64,000 bases of DNA, from the NCBI GenBank assembly GCA_016712625.1, contig JADJQQ010000004.1, positions 124,001 through 188,000 on the forward strand. The letters run 5' to 3'. Made by a program: the position numbers and the translations under genes. The notes under the pieces are model-generated. The model was not told the DNA's origin. It did no database searches and was given only the letters and a program-made list of their open reading frames with translations. Shown here in pieces: positions 27,501 to 35,300 of this stretch (position 1 is its first letter; each line of letters opens with the position of its first letter). This DNA comes from Candidatus Competibacteraceae bacterium (GTDB taxonomy: Bacteria; Pseudomonadota; Gammaproteobacteria; Competibacterales; Competibacteraceae).

Positions 27501-28375
27501 ATGACTGGATCGCCAGGGTGCGTCACTCCACCCCCGGCGTCGGCCTGATTTCCCCACCGCCTCACCATGACATCTACTCGATTGAGGATTTAGCGCAACT
27601 GATCTTCGACCTGAAGAATGCCAACCCGAAAGCGGCCATCAGCGTCAAACTGGTGTCCGAGATCGGCGTCGGCACGGTAGCGGCGGGTGTGGCCAAAGCC
27701 CATGCCGATCACGTCACTATCTCCGGCGAGGACGGCGGCACCGGCGCAAGTCCCTTGACCTCGATCCAAAACGCTGGCTCACCCTGGGAAATCGGCCTGG
27801 CCGAAACCCACCAGACCCTGGTGCGCAACCATCTGCGCGGCCGGATCGCCGTTCAGGTCGACGGGGGTCTGCGCACTGGCCGCGATATCGTGATCGGGGC
27901 GCTGCTCGGCGCGGACGAATTCGGCTTTGGCACCGCCGCTCTGATCGCCGCCGGTTGCGTGATGATGCGCAAGTGTCATCTCAACACCTGCCCGGTCGGC
28001 GTCGCCACCCAAGACCCGGAATTGCGCAAGCGCTTTCCCGGCCAACCGGCCCATGTCATCAACCTGTTCACCTTCCTGATCGAGGAAGTACGCGAACTGA
28101 TGGCCCAGCTTGGGTTTCCGCACCTTCAACGAAATGATTGGCCGGGCCGATCGGCTCGACATGCGCCGCGCCATTCACCACTGGAAAGCGCGGGGGCTGG
28201 ATTTCACCCGGCTGCTGGCGGTGCCGCCGGCCCCGCCGGGCGTCGCCACCTATCACTGCGAGGAACAGGATCACGGCTTAAGCGGCGCGCTGGATCATCA
28301 ATTCATCGCCCAAGCCCAACCGGCGTTGGAAGTCCGCCAGCTAGTTCGCTTCGCTTCGGCGATCCGCAACAGTGA
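24557..28375 (+). CDS. gltB: Glutamate synthase large subunit, 5' part (frameshifted)
   Basis: Large subunit of NADPH-GOGAT, which transfers the amide nitrogen of glutamine to 2-oxoglutarate. The N-terminal class II amidotransferase domain starts with the catalytic cysteine in HDSCGIGFV. The central domain and the FMN-binding synthase barrel follow, including EGGEDPARY, GAKPGEGGQLPG and GEDGGTGASPLTS. The 3Fe-4S cysteines are in MRKCHLNTCPVGVATQD. Up to ELMAQLG the frame is correct; after about 28112 it reads nonsense for some 90 codons and stops at 28375, because one extra base throws it off. The rest continues in another frame from 28110. GAGGA is six bases before this ATG; another ATG lies two codons upstream. 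Confidence 0.93.
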   Translation: MSLTHLPVSQGLYDPRNEHDSCGIGFVVDIKNRKSHQPIRQGLEILANLGHRGAVGADPLAGDGAGILLQLPDGFLRAECANLGIELPASGDYAVGTVFLPRDGLVRAQSQAALERTVAAEGQIFLGWRDVPTDNSCLGRSVRPTEPVIRQAFVQRGPNCPDNAAFERKLFVIRKQTHHAIWDRELLSRQPFYIASFSSRTLVYKGMILARNLGVYYPDLHDERLESALALVHQRFSTNTFPSWALAHPFRYLCHNGEINTLRGNINWMLARRHNMRSEQLGADLEKLWPLIGDGASDSATFDNALELLLAAGYSLPHAMMLMVPEAWADNPLMDPKRRAFYEYHAALMEPWDGPAAIAFTDGRQIGATLDRNGLRPARYLVTNDDQVIMASEMGVLPIPEEKIVKKWRLQPGKMLLIDLEQGRIIDDDEIKAQLSAIQPYQEWLDATQIRLQDLPAEIGPMAPDPDTLLRRQQAFGYTQEDTRAFLNPMAVSGEDPISSMGRDIPPAVLSDRPKLIYDYFKQKFAQVTNPPIDPIREELVMSLVSFIGPRPNLLDPYSAGTQKRLEVKRPILANVDLERIRRIEYHVDRAFRTRTLSICYPVERGADGMGRALDDLCREAADVVRHGDNILILSDRDMDADYIAIPALLATAAVHHHLIRTGLRTEVGLVVETGEAKRVHDFCLLAGYGAEAINPWLAFDTLSASLTTFVPPLSEADAHEHYTKAISKGILKVMSKMGISTYQSYCGAQIFEAVGLAEEFINRYFTGTQGVIEGVGLQEIAREAVTRHRQAFGDAPLYREALDVGGELAFRIRGEQHAWTPETVSLLQHAVRSGDYKQFKRYSRAMNDQHEHLRNLRGLFEFRFANTPIPLEEVEPASEIVKRLATGAMSFGSISWEAHTTLAIAMNRLGAKSNTGEGGEDPARYTPLDNGDSARSAIKQVASGRFGVTAEYLVNADALQIKMAQGAKPGEGGQLPGHKVNDWIARVRHSTPGVGLISPPPHHDIYSIEDLAQLIFDLKNANPKAAISVKLVSEIGVGTVAAGVAKAHADHVTISGEDGGTGASPLTSIQNAGSPWEIGLAETHQTLVRNHLRGRIAVQVDGGLRTGRDIVIGALLGADEFGFGTAALIAAGCVMMRKCHLNTCPVGVATQDPELRKRFPGQPAHVINLFTFLIEEVRELMAQLGFPHLQRNDWPGRSARHAPRHSPLESAGAGFHPAAGGAAGPAGRRHLSLRGTGSRLKRRAGSSIHRPSPTGVGSPPASSLRFGDPQQ

Positions 28376-29207
28376 CCGCACGGCTGGCGCCATGCTCTCT
28401 GGCCAAATCGCTCGCCGTTATGGCCACGCGGGCTTGCCGGATGACACGATTCATATCGACCTCCACGGCACGGCCGGCCAAAGCTTCGGCGCGTTTCTGG
28501 CGCGCGGCATCACGCTTGAGTTGCGCGGCCAAGCCAACGATTATGTCGGCAAAGGCTTGTCCGGCGGGCGGATCATCGTTTATCCCTCGGCGGAAAGCCG
28601 CCTGCGCGCCGAGCACAACATCATCGTTGGCAATACCGTCCTGTACGGCGCCATCGCTGGTGAATGCTACTTCCGGGGTGTCGCTGGTGAGCGTTTCGCC
28701 GTGCGCAACTCCGGCGCCATCGCCGTGGTGGAAGGCACTGGCGATCACGGCTGCGAATATATGACCGGTGGCGTGGTGATCGTGCTGGGCCGCACTGGCC
28801 GCAATTTCGCCGCCGGCATGAGCGGCGGTGTCGCATATGTATTGGATGAAGATGGCGACTTCGAACTCCGCGCCAACAAAGCCATGGTGGCGCTGGAACC
28901 CTTGAATGATCTGGAGGAAACGCTGAACGTGCATGTGTTGCGCGATGACTGGAGCGGTCTGGCGCAAAGCGCGTTACCGGAGGATTTACTTCGCCACGAC
29001 GCCCGCCGCTTGCGGATTTTGGTGGCTCGCCACTACCTCCACACCGGCAGCGAACCTGCTCACCGAGTACTGGAACAATGGCGCGAGTTGCTGCCAAAAT
29101 TCGTTAAAATCATGCCGCTGGATTACCGGCGGGCGTTGCAGGATATGCAGGTCAAGGCCCGCGCCGATCGTCTCGACGAAAAAGCCGGCGTGGCGGTGGG
29201 AGCGTAA
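28110..29207 (+). CDS. gltB: Glutamate synthase large subunit, 3' part (frameshifted)
   Basis: This frame supplies the missing end of GltB: GFRTFNEMIGRADRLDM, then the C-terminal right-handed beta-helix domain with GQSFGAFLARGI, NDYVGKGLSGGRI and VEGTGDHGCEYMTGG. There is no real start; the first codon counted here is an internal TTG. Joined to the 5' part it gives about 1,550 aa, the family length. The gltD start follows three bases after the stop. Confidence 0.9.
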   Translation: MGFRTFNEMIGRADRLDMRRAIHHWKARGLDFTRLLAVPPAPPGVATYHCEEQDHGLSGALDHQFIAQAQPALEVRQLVRFASAIRNSDRTAGAMLSGQIARRYGHAGLPDDTIHIDLHGTAGQSFGAFLARGITLELRGQANDYVGKGLSGGRIIVYPSAESRLRAEHNIIVGNTVLYGAIAGECYFRGVAGERFAVRNSGAIAVVEGTGDHGCEYMTGGVVIVLGRTGRNFAAGMSGGVAYVLDEDGDFELRANKAMVALEPLNDLEETLNVHVLRDDWSGLAQSALPEDLLRHDARRLRILVARHYLHTGSEPAHRVLEQWRELLPKFVKIMPLDYRRALQDMQVKARADRLDEKAGVAVGA

Positions 29208-29210
29208 CTT

Positions 29211-30647
29211 ATGGGTAAGCCGACAGGATTTTTAGAAATCACTCGTCACGAGCACGGCTATGCGCCGATCGCCGAGCGGATCACCCACTTTCGCGATTTT
29301 GTCGCGCCCTTGCCCGAAACCGGCGTCCGCGAGCAGGCGGCGCGCTGCATGGATTGCGGCATCCCCTACTGCCATCGCGGCTGTCCGGTCCACAACATCA
29401 TTCCCGACTGGAACGATTTAGTGTATCGCGGCAACTGGCGGCAGGCATTGGAAGTCTTGCACTCCACCAACAACTTTCCCGAATTTACCGGGCGGATTTG
29501 CCCGGCCCCCTGTGAGGCGTCCTGCACGCTAAATTTCAACAGCCAGCCGGTGACGATCAAGGATATTGAATGCGCGATCATCGATAAGGGTTGGGCGGAA
29601 GGTTGGGTTCAGCCGCAAATCGCCTCGCATCGGACCGGTAAACGGGTTGCGGTGATCGGTTCCGGCCCCGCTGGCTTGGCGTGCGCCCAGCAACTGGCGC
29701 GGGCGGGCCATGCCGTCGTGGTGTTCGAGAAAAGCCCTCGGATCGGCGGTCTGCTCCGCTATGGCATTCCCGATTTCAAGTTGGAAGCATGGCTGATCGA
29801 CCGTCGCCTGGCGCAACTTCGAGCGGAAGGTGTCGAATTTCGACCCAATAGCCATGTTGGCGTTGAGATTCCAGCCCGCGCCTTGCTGGCTGAATTCGAC
29901 GCCGTGGCTTTGACTGGCGGTTCCGAACAACCGCGCGATCTGAAGGTGCCGGGTCGTGACTTGGCCGGCATCCATTTCGCCATGGATTTCCTGACCCAAC
30001 AAAACCGCCGGGTCGCGGGCCAAAAGATCGTCGATGCTGAAATCCTGGCGACTGACAAGGAGGTGATCGTCATCGGCGGCGGCGACACCGGTTCCGACTG
30101 CGTGGGCACCTCCATCCGCCAGGGCGCGCGCTCGGTGACACAACTGGAAATCATGCCCAAACCCCCGGCGCATGAGAATAAGTTGCTGACTTGGCCGGAT
30201 TGGCCGCTGAAACTACGGACATCAAGTTCTCAAGAAGAAGGTTGCAAGCGCGACTGGTCGGTGGCCACCAAACAATTCCTCGGCCAGAATGGGCAGATCA
30301 CTGCCCTGCAACTCGTCCGGTTGGAATGGCGCGATGACAAGGGTCGTCAGGTGATGGCGGAAGTGCCTGGCAGCGAGTTCGAGCTCAAGGCGGGACTGAT
30401 CTTGCTGGCGATGGGATTTGTGCATCCAGTCCAGGAAGGTATGCTGCGGGATTTGGGGGTCGCCCTGGACGAACGCGGCAACGTCGCCGCTAGCACCACC
30501 GATTACCAAACCTCGGTCAACAAAATCTTTGCCGCCGGTGACATGCGGCGGGGTCAATCGCTGGTGGTTTGGGCCATCCGCGAGGGCCGGCAATGCGCCC
30601 GCGCCGTGGATGAATATCTGATGGGTAACTCCGAGTTACCGGTTTGA
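29211..30647 (+). CDS. gltD: Glutamate synthase small subunit
   Basis: FAD/NADPH subunit of GOGAT (478 aa) that passes electrons from NADPH to the large subunit. N-terminal 4Fe-4S cysteines are in RCMDCGIPYCHRGCPVHN and CPAPCEASC. The FAD-binding GSGPAGLACAQQLARAGH and NADPH-binding GGGDTGSDCVGTSIRQGA follow, and the second FAD motif is FAAGDMRRGQSLVVWAIREG. It starts three bases after gltB, as in a standard gltBD operon. This gene is intact although gltB is interrupted, which fits an error in the gltB sequence better than loss of the pathway. Confidence 0.96.
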   Translation: MGKPTGFLEITRHEHGYAPIAERITHFRDFVAPLPETGVREQAARCMDCGIPYCHRGCPVHNIIPDWNDLVYRGNWRQALEVLHSTNNFPEFTGRICPAPCEASCTLNFNSQPVTIKDIECAIIDKGWAEGWVQPQIASHRTGKRVAVIGSGPAGLACAQQLARAGHAVVVFEKSPRIGGLLRYGIPDFKLEAWLIDRRLAQLRAEGVEFRPNSHVGVEIPARALLAEFDAVALTGGSEQPRDLKVPGRDLAGIHFAMDFLTQQNRRVAGQKIVDAEILATDKEVIVIGGGDTGSDCVGTSIRQGARSVTQLEIMPKPPAHENKLLTWPDWPLKLRTSSSQEEGCKRDWSVATKQFLGQNGQITALQLVRLEWRDDKGRQVMAEVPGSEFELKAGLILLAMGFVHPVQEGMLRDLGVALDERGNVAASTTDYQTSVNKIFAAGDMRRGQSLVVWAIREGRQCARAVDEYLMGNSELPV

Positions 30648-30745
30648 ACGCACGGGGCGCAAGGCTTCAGCGCTTGCGTCCCGTGACCAGGGCGTTGATG
30701 AGTCTAGAATTGAACGTCTGTCCTTTGTCCGCACCGGCGACCGCA

Positions 30746-31173
30746 TCAACTCGTCTGGATACCAACCTTGACTTGAACGCGATCAAGCAGCGCCAGCAGG
30801 CCACTTGGGCCAGCGGTGATTTCGCGGTCATCAGCACGACACTCCCCGGGCCTGCCCTCGCCCCTGCTATGGGGTTCCGAGCCGCGCCTCATCGAACGAT
30901 TCGGGCCGGATGCGAGCAACGTGCGCTGCGCGCGGCGCGAGTTCAGTTTTCGCTATCGATCCGCCGCCCATTGGATCGAGGTGTTCCGCCATTTCTACGG
31001 GCCGACCCACGGTGTATGAGGGGTTGGGGTTAGGGTTGGATTCGGCTCGCCAAGCGCGGTTGACCGAGGATCTCACCGCGCTGCTCGAACGCCTCAACGT
31101 GGGCGGGCCGCACTCGCTGGTCGTACCCTCCGAATACTTCGAAGTCGTGATCACGAAAAAGTCGGATCTCTAA
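30746..31173 (+). pseudogene. Remnant of a SAM-dependent methyltransferase
   Basis: Three frame-shifted pieces line up with one small methyltransferase. The N-terminal piece has LNAIKQRQQATWASGDFAVI, typical for the start of UbiE/COQ5-like methyltransferases of this kind. A C-terminal piece has GSEPRLIERFGPDASNV and AHWIEVFRHFYGPTH. The end is in yet another frame: LDSARQARLTEDLTALLERL then SLVVPSEYFEVVITKK. The SAM-binding middle of roughly 120 residues is gone and there is a shift near 31018. It follows gltD closely and is certainly not functional. Confidence 0.75.
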
Positions 31174-31275
31174 TCGATTGAGCGCGGACACCTAGCCGCC
31201 CGCGCCCGCCCGTGCGTCATAAGGCTTTAGCACGGTGCTTGAGTGGCGCGCTTACGATTATCATAACCGTCCGAT

Positions 31276-31491
31276 TTGCTCAGCTTGACATTTGACTACT
31301 TTGACAGACTCATGGAAATATCCAGAAGTGACAGATCGTGCTATTATGATACATCTGTTTCAATTATGTTAAAGGTGACTATTACGCTTTATGGGGTCAG
31401 TTACGCAAAACACTTACGTGTGGCCGAAGAACAGACAGAGCATGCAATTGCACTACAGGCGGCTAGAACCAAGATGAAACTCAGAGGATAA
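31276..31491 (+). CDS. Small hypothetical ORF upstream of the LprI-like gene
   Basis: A 71-codon frame with a TTG start (an ATG lies at codon 13) ends two bases before the LprI-like gene. I do not recognise the product; the C-terminal half (AEEQTEHAIALQAARTKM) could be helical. The base composition is as AT-rich as the following gene. It may be only leader sequence of that gene. Confidence 0.2.
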   Translation: MLSLTFDYFDRLMEISRSDRSCYYDTSVSIMLKVTITLYGVSYAKHLRVAEEQTEHAIALQAARTKMKLRG

Positions 31492-31493
31492 TC

Positions 31494-31889
31494 ATGCAAA
31501 CTCAGTTTATAGTTGCGCTATTTTCGGGTCTTTTTGTTATTTCAAATTCAGTTATCGCTGAAGAGTGCGGTCGTCGATCAGGAGATTCTGTTTTCGTAAT
31601 GGATTGCGTTGCAGAGCGTTATAAAGCGGCAGATAAAGAATTAAATGAAATCTACAGCGAGGCAATGAAATCGCTTTCAGACGAAGGAAAGAAAAAACTT
31701 GAAGAAGCTCAAAAAGCATGGCTTAAATATCGCGACGCTAGTCTTACCTTCATCACGGAAGTCAATAGAAAAACTGGGTCTACTGGTAATTTTATCATTG
31801 AAGATTACAGAGCAACTCTGATGAGAAAACGAGTTGCAGAATTGAAATATGTGCTCAACGGTCCTGATGCGGGTCCAGCCGAATGGTAA
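31494..31889 (+). CDS. Secreted LprI-like (DUF1311) protein
   Basis: A 131-aa protein with a signal peptide at residues 1-22 (MQTQF, hydrophobic IVALFSGLFVISNSVIA, cleavage before EECG). The mature part contains the LprI/DUF1311 pattern: two cysteines, YKAADKELNEIYSEAMKSL and AQKAWLKYRDA. Members of this family include inhibitors of lysozyme, and most act in the periplasm. AGAGGA is seven bases before the ATG. The gene is clearly AT-richer than its surroundings and sits between two decayed genes, which suggests horizontal gain. The target is unknown. Confidence 0.8.
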   Translation: MQTQFIVALFSGLFVISNSVIAEECGRRSGDSVFVMDCVAERYKAADKELNEIYSEAMKSLSDEGKKKLEEAQKAWLKYRDASLTFITEVNRKTGSTGNFIIEDYRATLMRKRVAELKYVLNGPDAGPAEW

Positions 31890-32332
31890 CCAGCACCGGT
31901 CATCACCGCTGGGGAGGATATCCGCCGCCTCCAAAGTCATGACGCACCGCATGGCGGTGAAATAGGCGGTACCGGTCACCTGGCGATCCGGGTATCCAAT
32001 CCCGCCGCCAGCACCATCAACATCGGTATAAAAAAAATAAATTCATCGGCTTACCCCTTAAATGGCTGCTTCATCCACCCGCAGGTTAGTGAAAAACCGA
32101 TACGCCGCGCCTTCGTGTTCGCCCAGTCCTGACACGCCAGCGGCAGCGGCTGATCCATCGCCTCGCCGAGCTGGTTCAGCAACCGACCTAGCCGCTTGAT
32201 CAACCGCTGGTCACCGAGCCGACACGCCGCCAGCTCACCCTCGACCCACGACACTGCTTCCGACTCAACCGCCGTACGCTCCTCCCGCTCGACCTCCCTC
32301 TACCCGGGCAGAAGAAAGCACCATCACCCTAG
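31890..32332. other. Gap with transposase remnant
   Basis: Apart from the transposase fragment listed separately I find no gene here. Neither inverted terminal repeats nor target duplications of an insertion sequence could be recognised, so the element that left the fragment is no longer complete. Confidence 0.5.
32057..32254 (-). pseudogene. IS4/Tn5-type transposase N-terminal remnant
   Basis: The frame reads WVEGELAACRLGDQRLIKRL, then ACQDWANTKA, which is the Tnp_DNA_bind domain found at the N-terminus of Tn5-like IS4 transposases (E-x-x-x-x-x-L-G-D-x-R-L-x-x-R-L ... A-C-x-x-W-A-x-T-K-A). After the TKA the correct continuation YRFFTNLRVDEAAI is found in another frame, so there is a shift, and a stop follows at once. 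The catalytic domain is absent. This is a dead fragment. Confidence 0.8.
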
Positions 32333-35300
32333 TTAAGCTCGCCCACTGGAAATCTCGACCTCAACGGTGTGCTCTTGATGGTCGTCCCTCAGTGGAAGGC
32401 TCCGCTTGGCCTGTTTCACGCCATCCACAGTGATCTTCAACTCTCCTTTGGCGGCCATCAACTGAGTGACGGTTATGTGATAGATCGTCGCTCGATAGCG
32501 ATAGTGAATTTTGAACCCTTCCCAATCCACGGGCAGGCACGGCGCGAAATGCAGGGTATCCACCTCCAAACGCAAGCCCAGCAAAGATTCCACGATAAGC
32601 CGGTACAGCCATCCCGCCGATCCGGTATACCAACTCCAGCCTCCCCGGCCGATATGTGGCTCCACGCCATACACGTCGGCCGCCACCACGTAGGGTTCCA
32701 CCTTGTACGTGGCTACCGCTTCCAGTGTCAGGGCATGATTGATCGGATTGATCATCCCCAACAACTCCCACGCCCGTTTTCGGTCGTCCAGCGCGGCGAA
32801 CGCCATCGTCGCCCAGACCGCGCTATGGGTGTACTGACCGCCGTTCTCCCGAACGCCGGGTACGTAGCCCTTGATATAGCCCGGATTCAGATCCGACGTG
32901 TCGAATGGCGGGTCGAGCAACTGGATCAACCCTTTGTCCCGGCGCACTAGCCGGGCGTCCAGCGCCTCCATCGCCAGGCGCGCGCGCGCCTCGTCGCTGG
33001 CCCCGGATAGCACCGACCAGCTCTGCGAAATCGAATCGATCTGGCATTCGACATTGTTCGCCGAACCCAGCGGCGTGCCGTCGTCGAAGTAAGCTCGACG
33101 GTACCATGCGCCGTCCCAGCCATGTTCCTTGATATTCTGTTGCAAGCGCGCTGCTTGCTGCTGGCAGTGCTCGACAAAATCCAAATCGCCTTGCAGGCGC
33201 GCGACCTCGCTAAAGCGCATCAGCACCTCGTACAGGAAAAAGCCCAGCCAGACGCTTTCGCCCTTGCCGTGGATGCCCACTAGATTCATGCCGTCGTTCC
33301 AGTCGCCCGCCCCCATTAACGGCAATCCGCGCTCACCGAGTAAATCAATGCCCCGCAGAACAGCGCGCGTGCAGTGCTGGTACAAGCTTGCCATTTCCTC
33401 GGACTGAATCGGCAGATCGTAGTAAGAATCCTCTCCCGCCAGCACCGGACGGCCTTCCAGAAACGGCACGGATTCCTCCAGAACGCCGGTATCTCCGGTG
33501 GTCAGCACGTAACGGGCCGTCGCTAGCGGCAGCCACAGGTAGTCGTCCGAACAGCGGGTACGCACTCCTCGGTTCGACGGCGGATGCCACCAGTGCTGCA
33601 CGTCGCCTTCCACGAACTGGTGCGCCGCGCATAGCAGCACCTGCTCGCGCAGCAGCGCGGGCTGGACGTGAACCAGCGCCATTACGTCTTGCAACTGGTC
33701 GCGGAAACCAAAAGCCCCTCCGGATTGGTAATAGCCGCTGCGCGCCCAAAGCCGGCAGGCCATAATCTGATAGACCAACCAACCGTTGATCAGCACGTTC
33801 AGCGATCGATCGGGCGTTTCCACTTGCACCGCGCTCAGGGTATGGTTCCAGAAACGCCAGACCGCTTCCAGCGCGGACCGCGCGGCGGGCGCTCCCCGGT
33901 AATGATGGACCAGCGTGCTGGCGTCATCCGCGCCACGCCGGCCGGCCACGCCCAGTCTGAACACGATTTCGCGCTCTTGCCCGGCGGCGAGATCGAAAGT
34001 TACTTGGATGGCCGCGCACGGATCCAAGGCGACGCCGACCTTGCCAGACAGCCGCTCCCGGCTCAAGGCGGCCGGATTTTCCGGTCGGCCATTGCGCCCG
34101 AAAAACTCCGCGCGGTCACCGGTAACGGTTCGATCCAGATCGTCCACATCGAAAAACGCCAGATGGTCGGCGAACTCCGTATTGTAGGGATTGCGGGCGA
34201 ACAGCGCCCCGGTGGCCGGATCGATTTCGGTGAATACATACGGGATCGATTTCGGCCGCAAATCTCCGAGCACCCACTCGATGTAGCCGGTCGCGGACAG
34301 CCGGCGCGGCTGGCTCGACGTATTGCGCACTTTTAGGGTCCAGAACTTCACCGGCGCATCGATCGCCACGTAGATCCATAATTCTGACTGGATCGCGCCT
34401 TCGAAATGCTCGAAAACGCTGTAGCCGAACCCGTGCCGGCTGATATAGGGATCCGCGCCACGCCGGGGCAGCGGCGTTGGCGACCAGCAATGGCCGCTTT
34501 CCTCGTCGCGCAAATAAAACAGCTCGCCGCTGGCGTCGGTCACCGGATCGTTGCGCCACGGCGTCAGCCGGAACATATGTGCGTTTTCGCACCAGGTATA
34601 ACCCAGGCCGTTTTCCGAAATAACCGCGCCGAACTGGCGGTTTGCCAGCACGTTTGCCCACGGTGCGGGCGTCGTTCGCTCCCGCGAGGTCGTAATGACG
34701 TATTCATGCCCGTCTTCGGTAAAACCGCCCAACCCGTTGAAGAACGCCAGATCGCGTGACGGTGGGGGCGTCGGCGGCGCCGGCGGATGGACGCGCAGGG
34801 GATGAAAATCGGGAATGCGTTTTTGCAGGAGCACGCGCCGGTTGATCTGTTCCGCCAGAGTGCCTCGGCTATCGCTGATGATCGCGCGCGCCACCGTCTG
34901 GAACAAGATCTGATCCTCATGCGAAATTTGATCGGCGGGACGTACGAAGATGCCGCCGGGCCGGTCGATCATCTGCGCCTCGATGCCAGCCGAGATCAGC
35001 CCCAGAATTTGATCCTGCAATTGCTGGCGGTAGCCGGCGTGATCTTCGTTCCAGATCACCAGATCGACGGTCAGCCCTTTCAGCCGCCAATAGGCGTGCG
35101 CCTGAACCAGCTGGCGGACCAGTTCAATCTGGGTCCCATCGCCGATCCGCAGCAACACGATCGGCGCGTCGCCGGAAATCGCATAACCCCACAATCCGGA
35201 TTGGCCGCGCCGATTTTGACTGATGATGCTCGCCTCCGCTCGCAGCGACGCATTGGCGTACAGCACCGAACTGGCCAGTTGGGCGTACAGCTGGGCGTCG

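Noticed and set aside
31364..31374. TTATGTTAAAG, matching the XerD arm of dif at ten of eleven positions
   Set aside because: The expected XerC arm six bases upstream (31347-31357) does not match at all, so this is probably a chance half-site.
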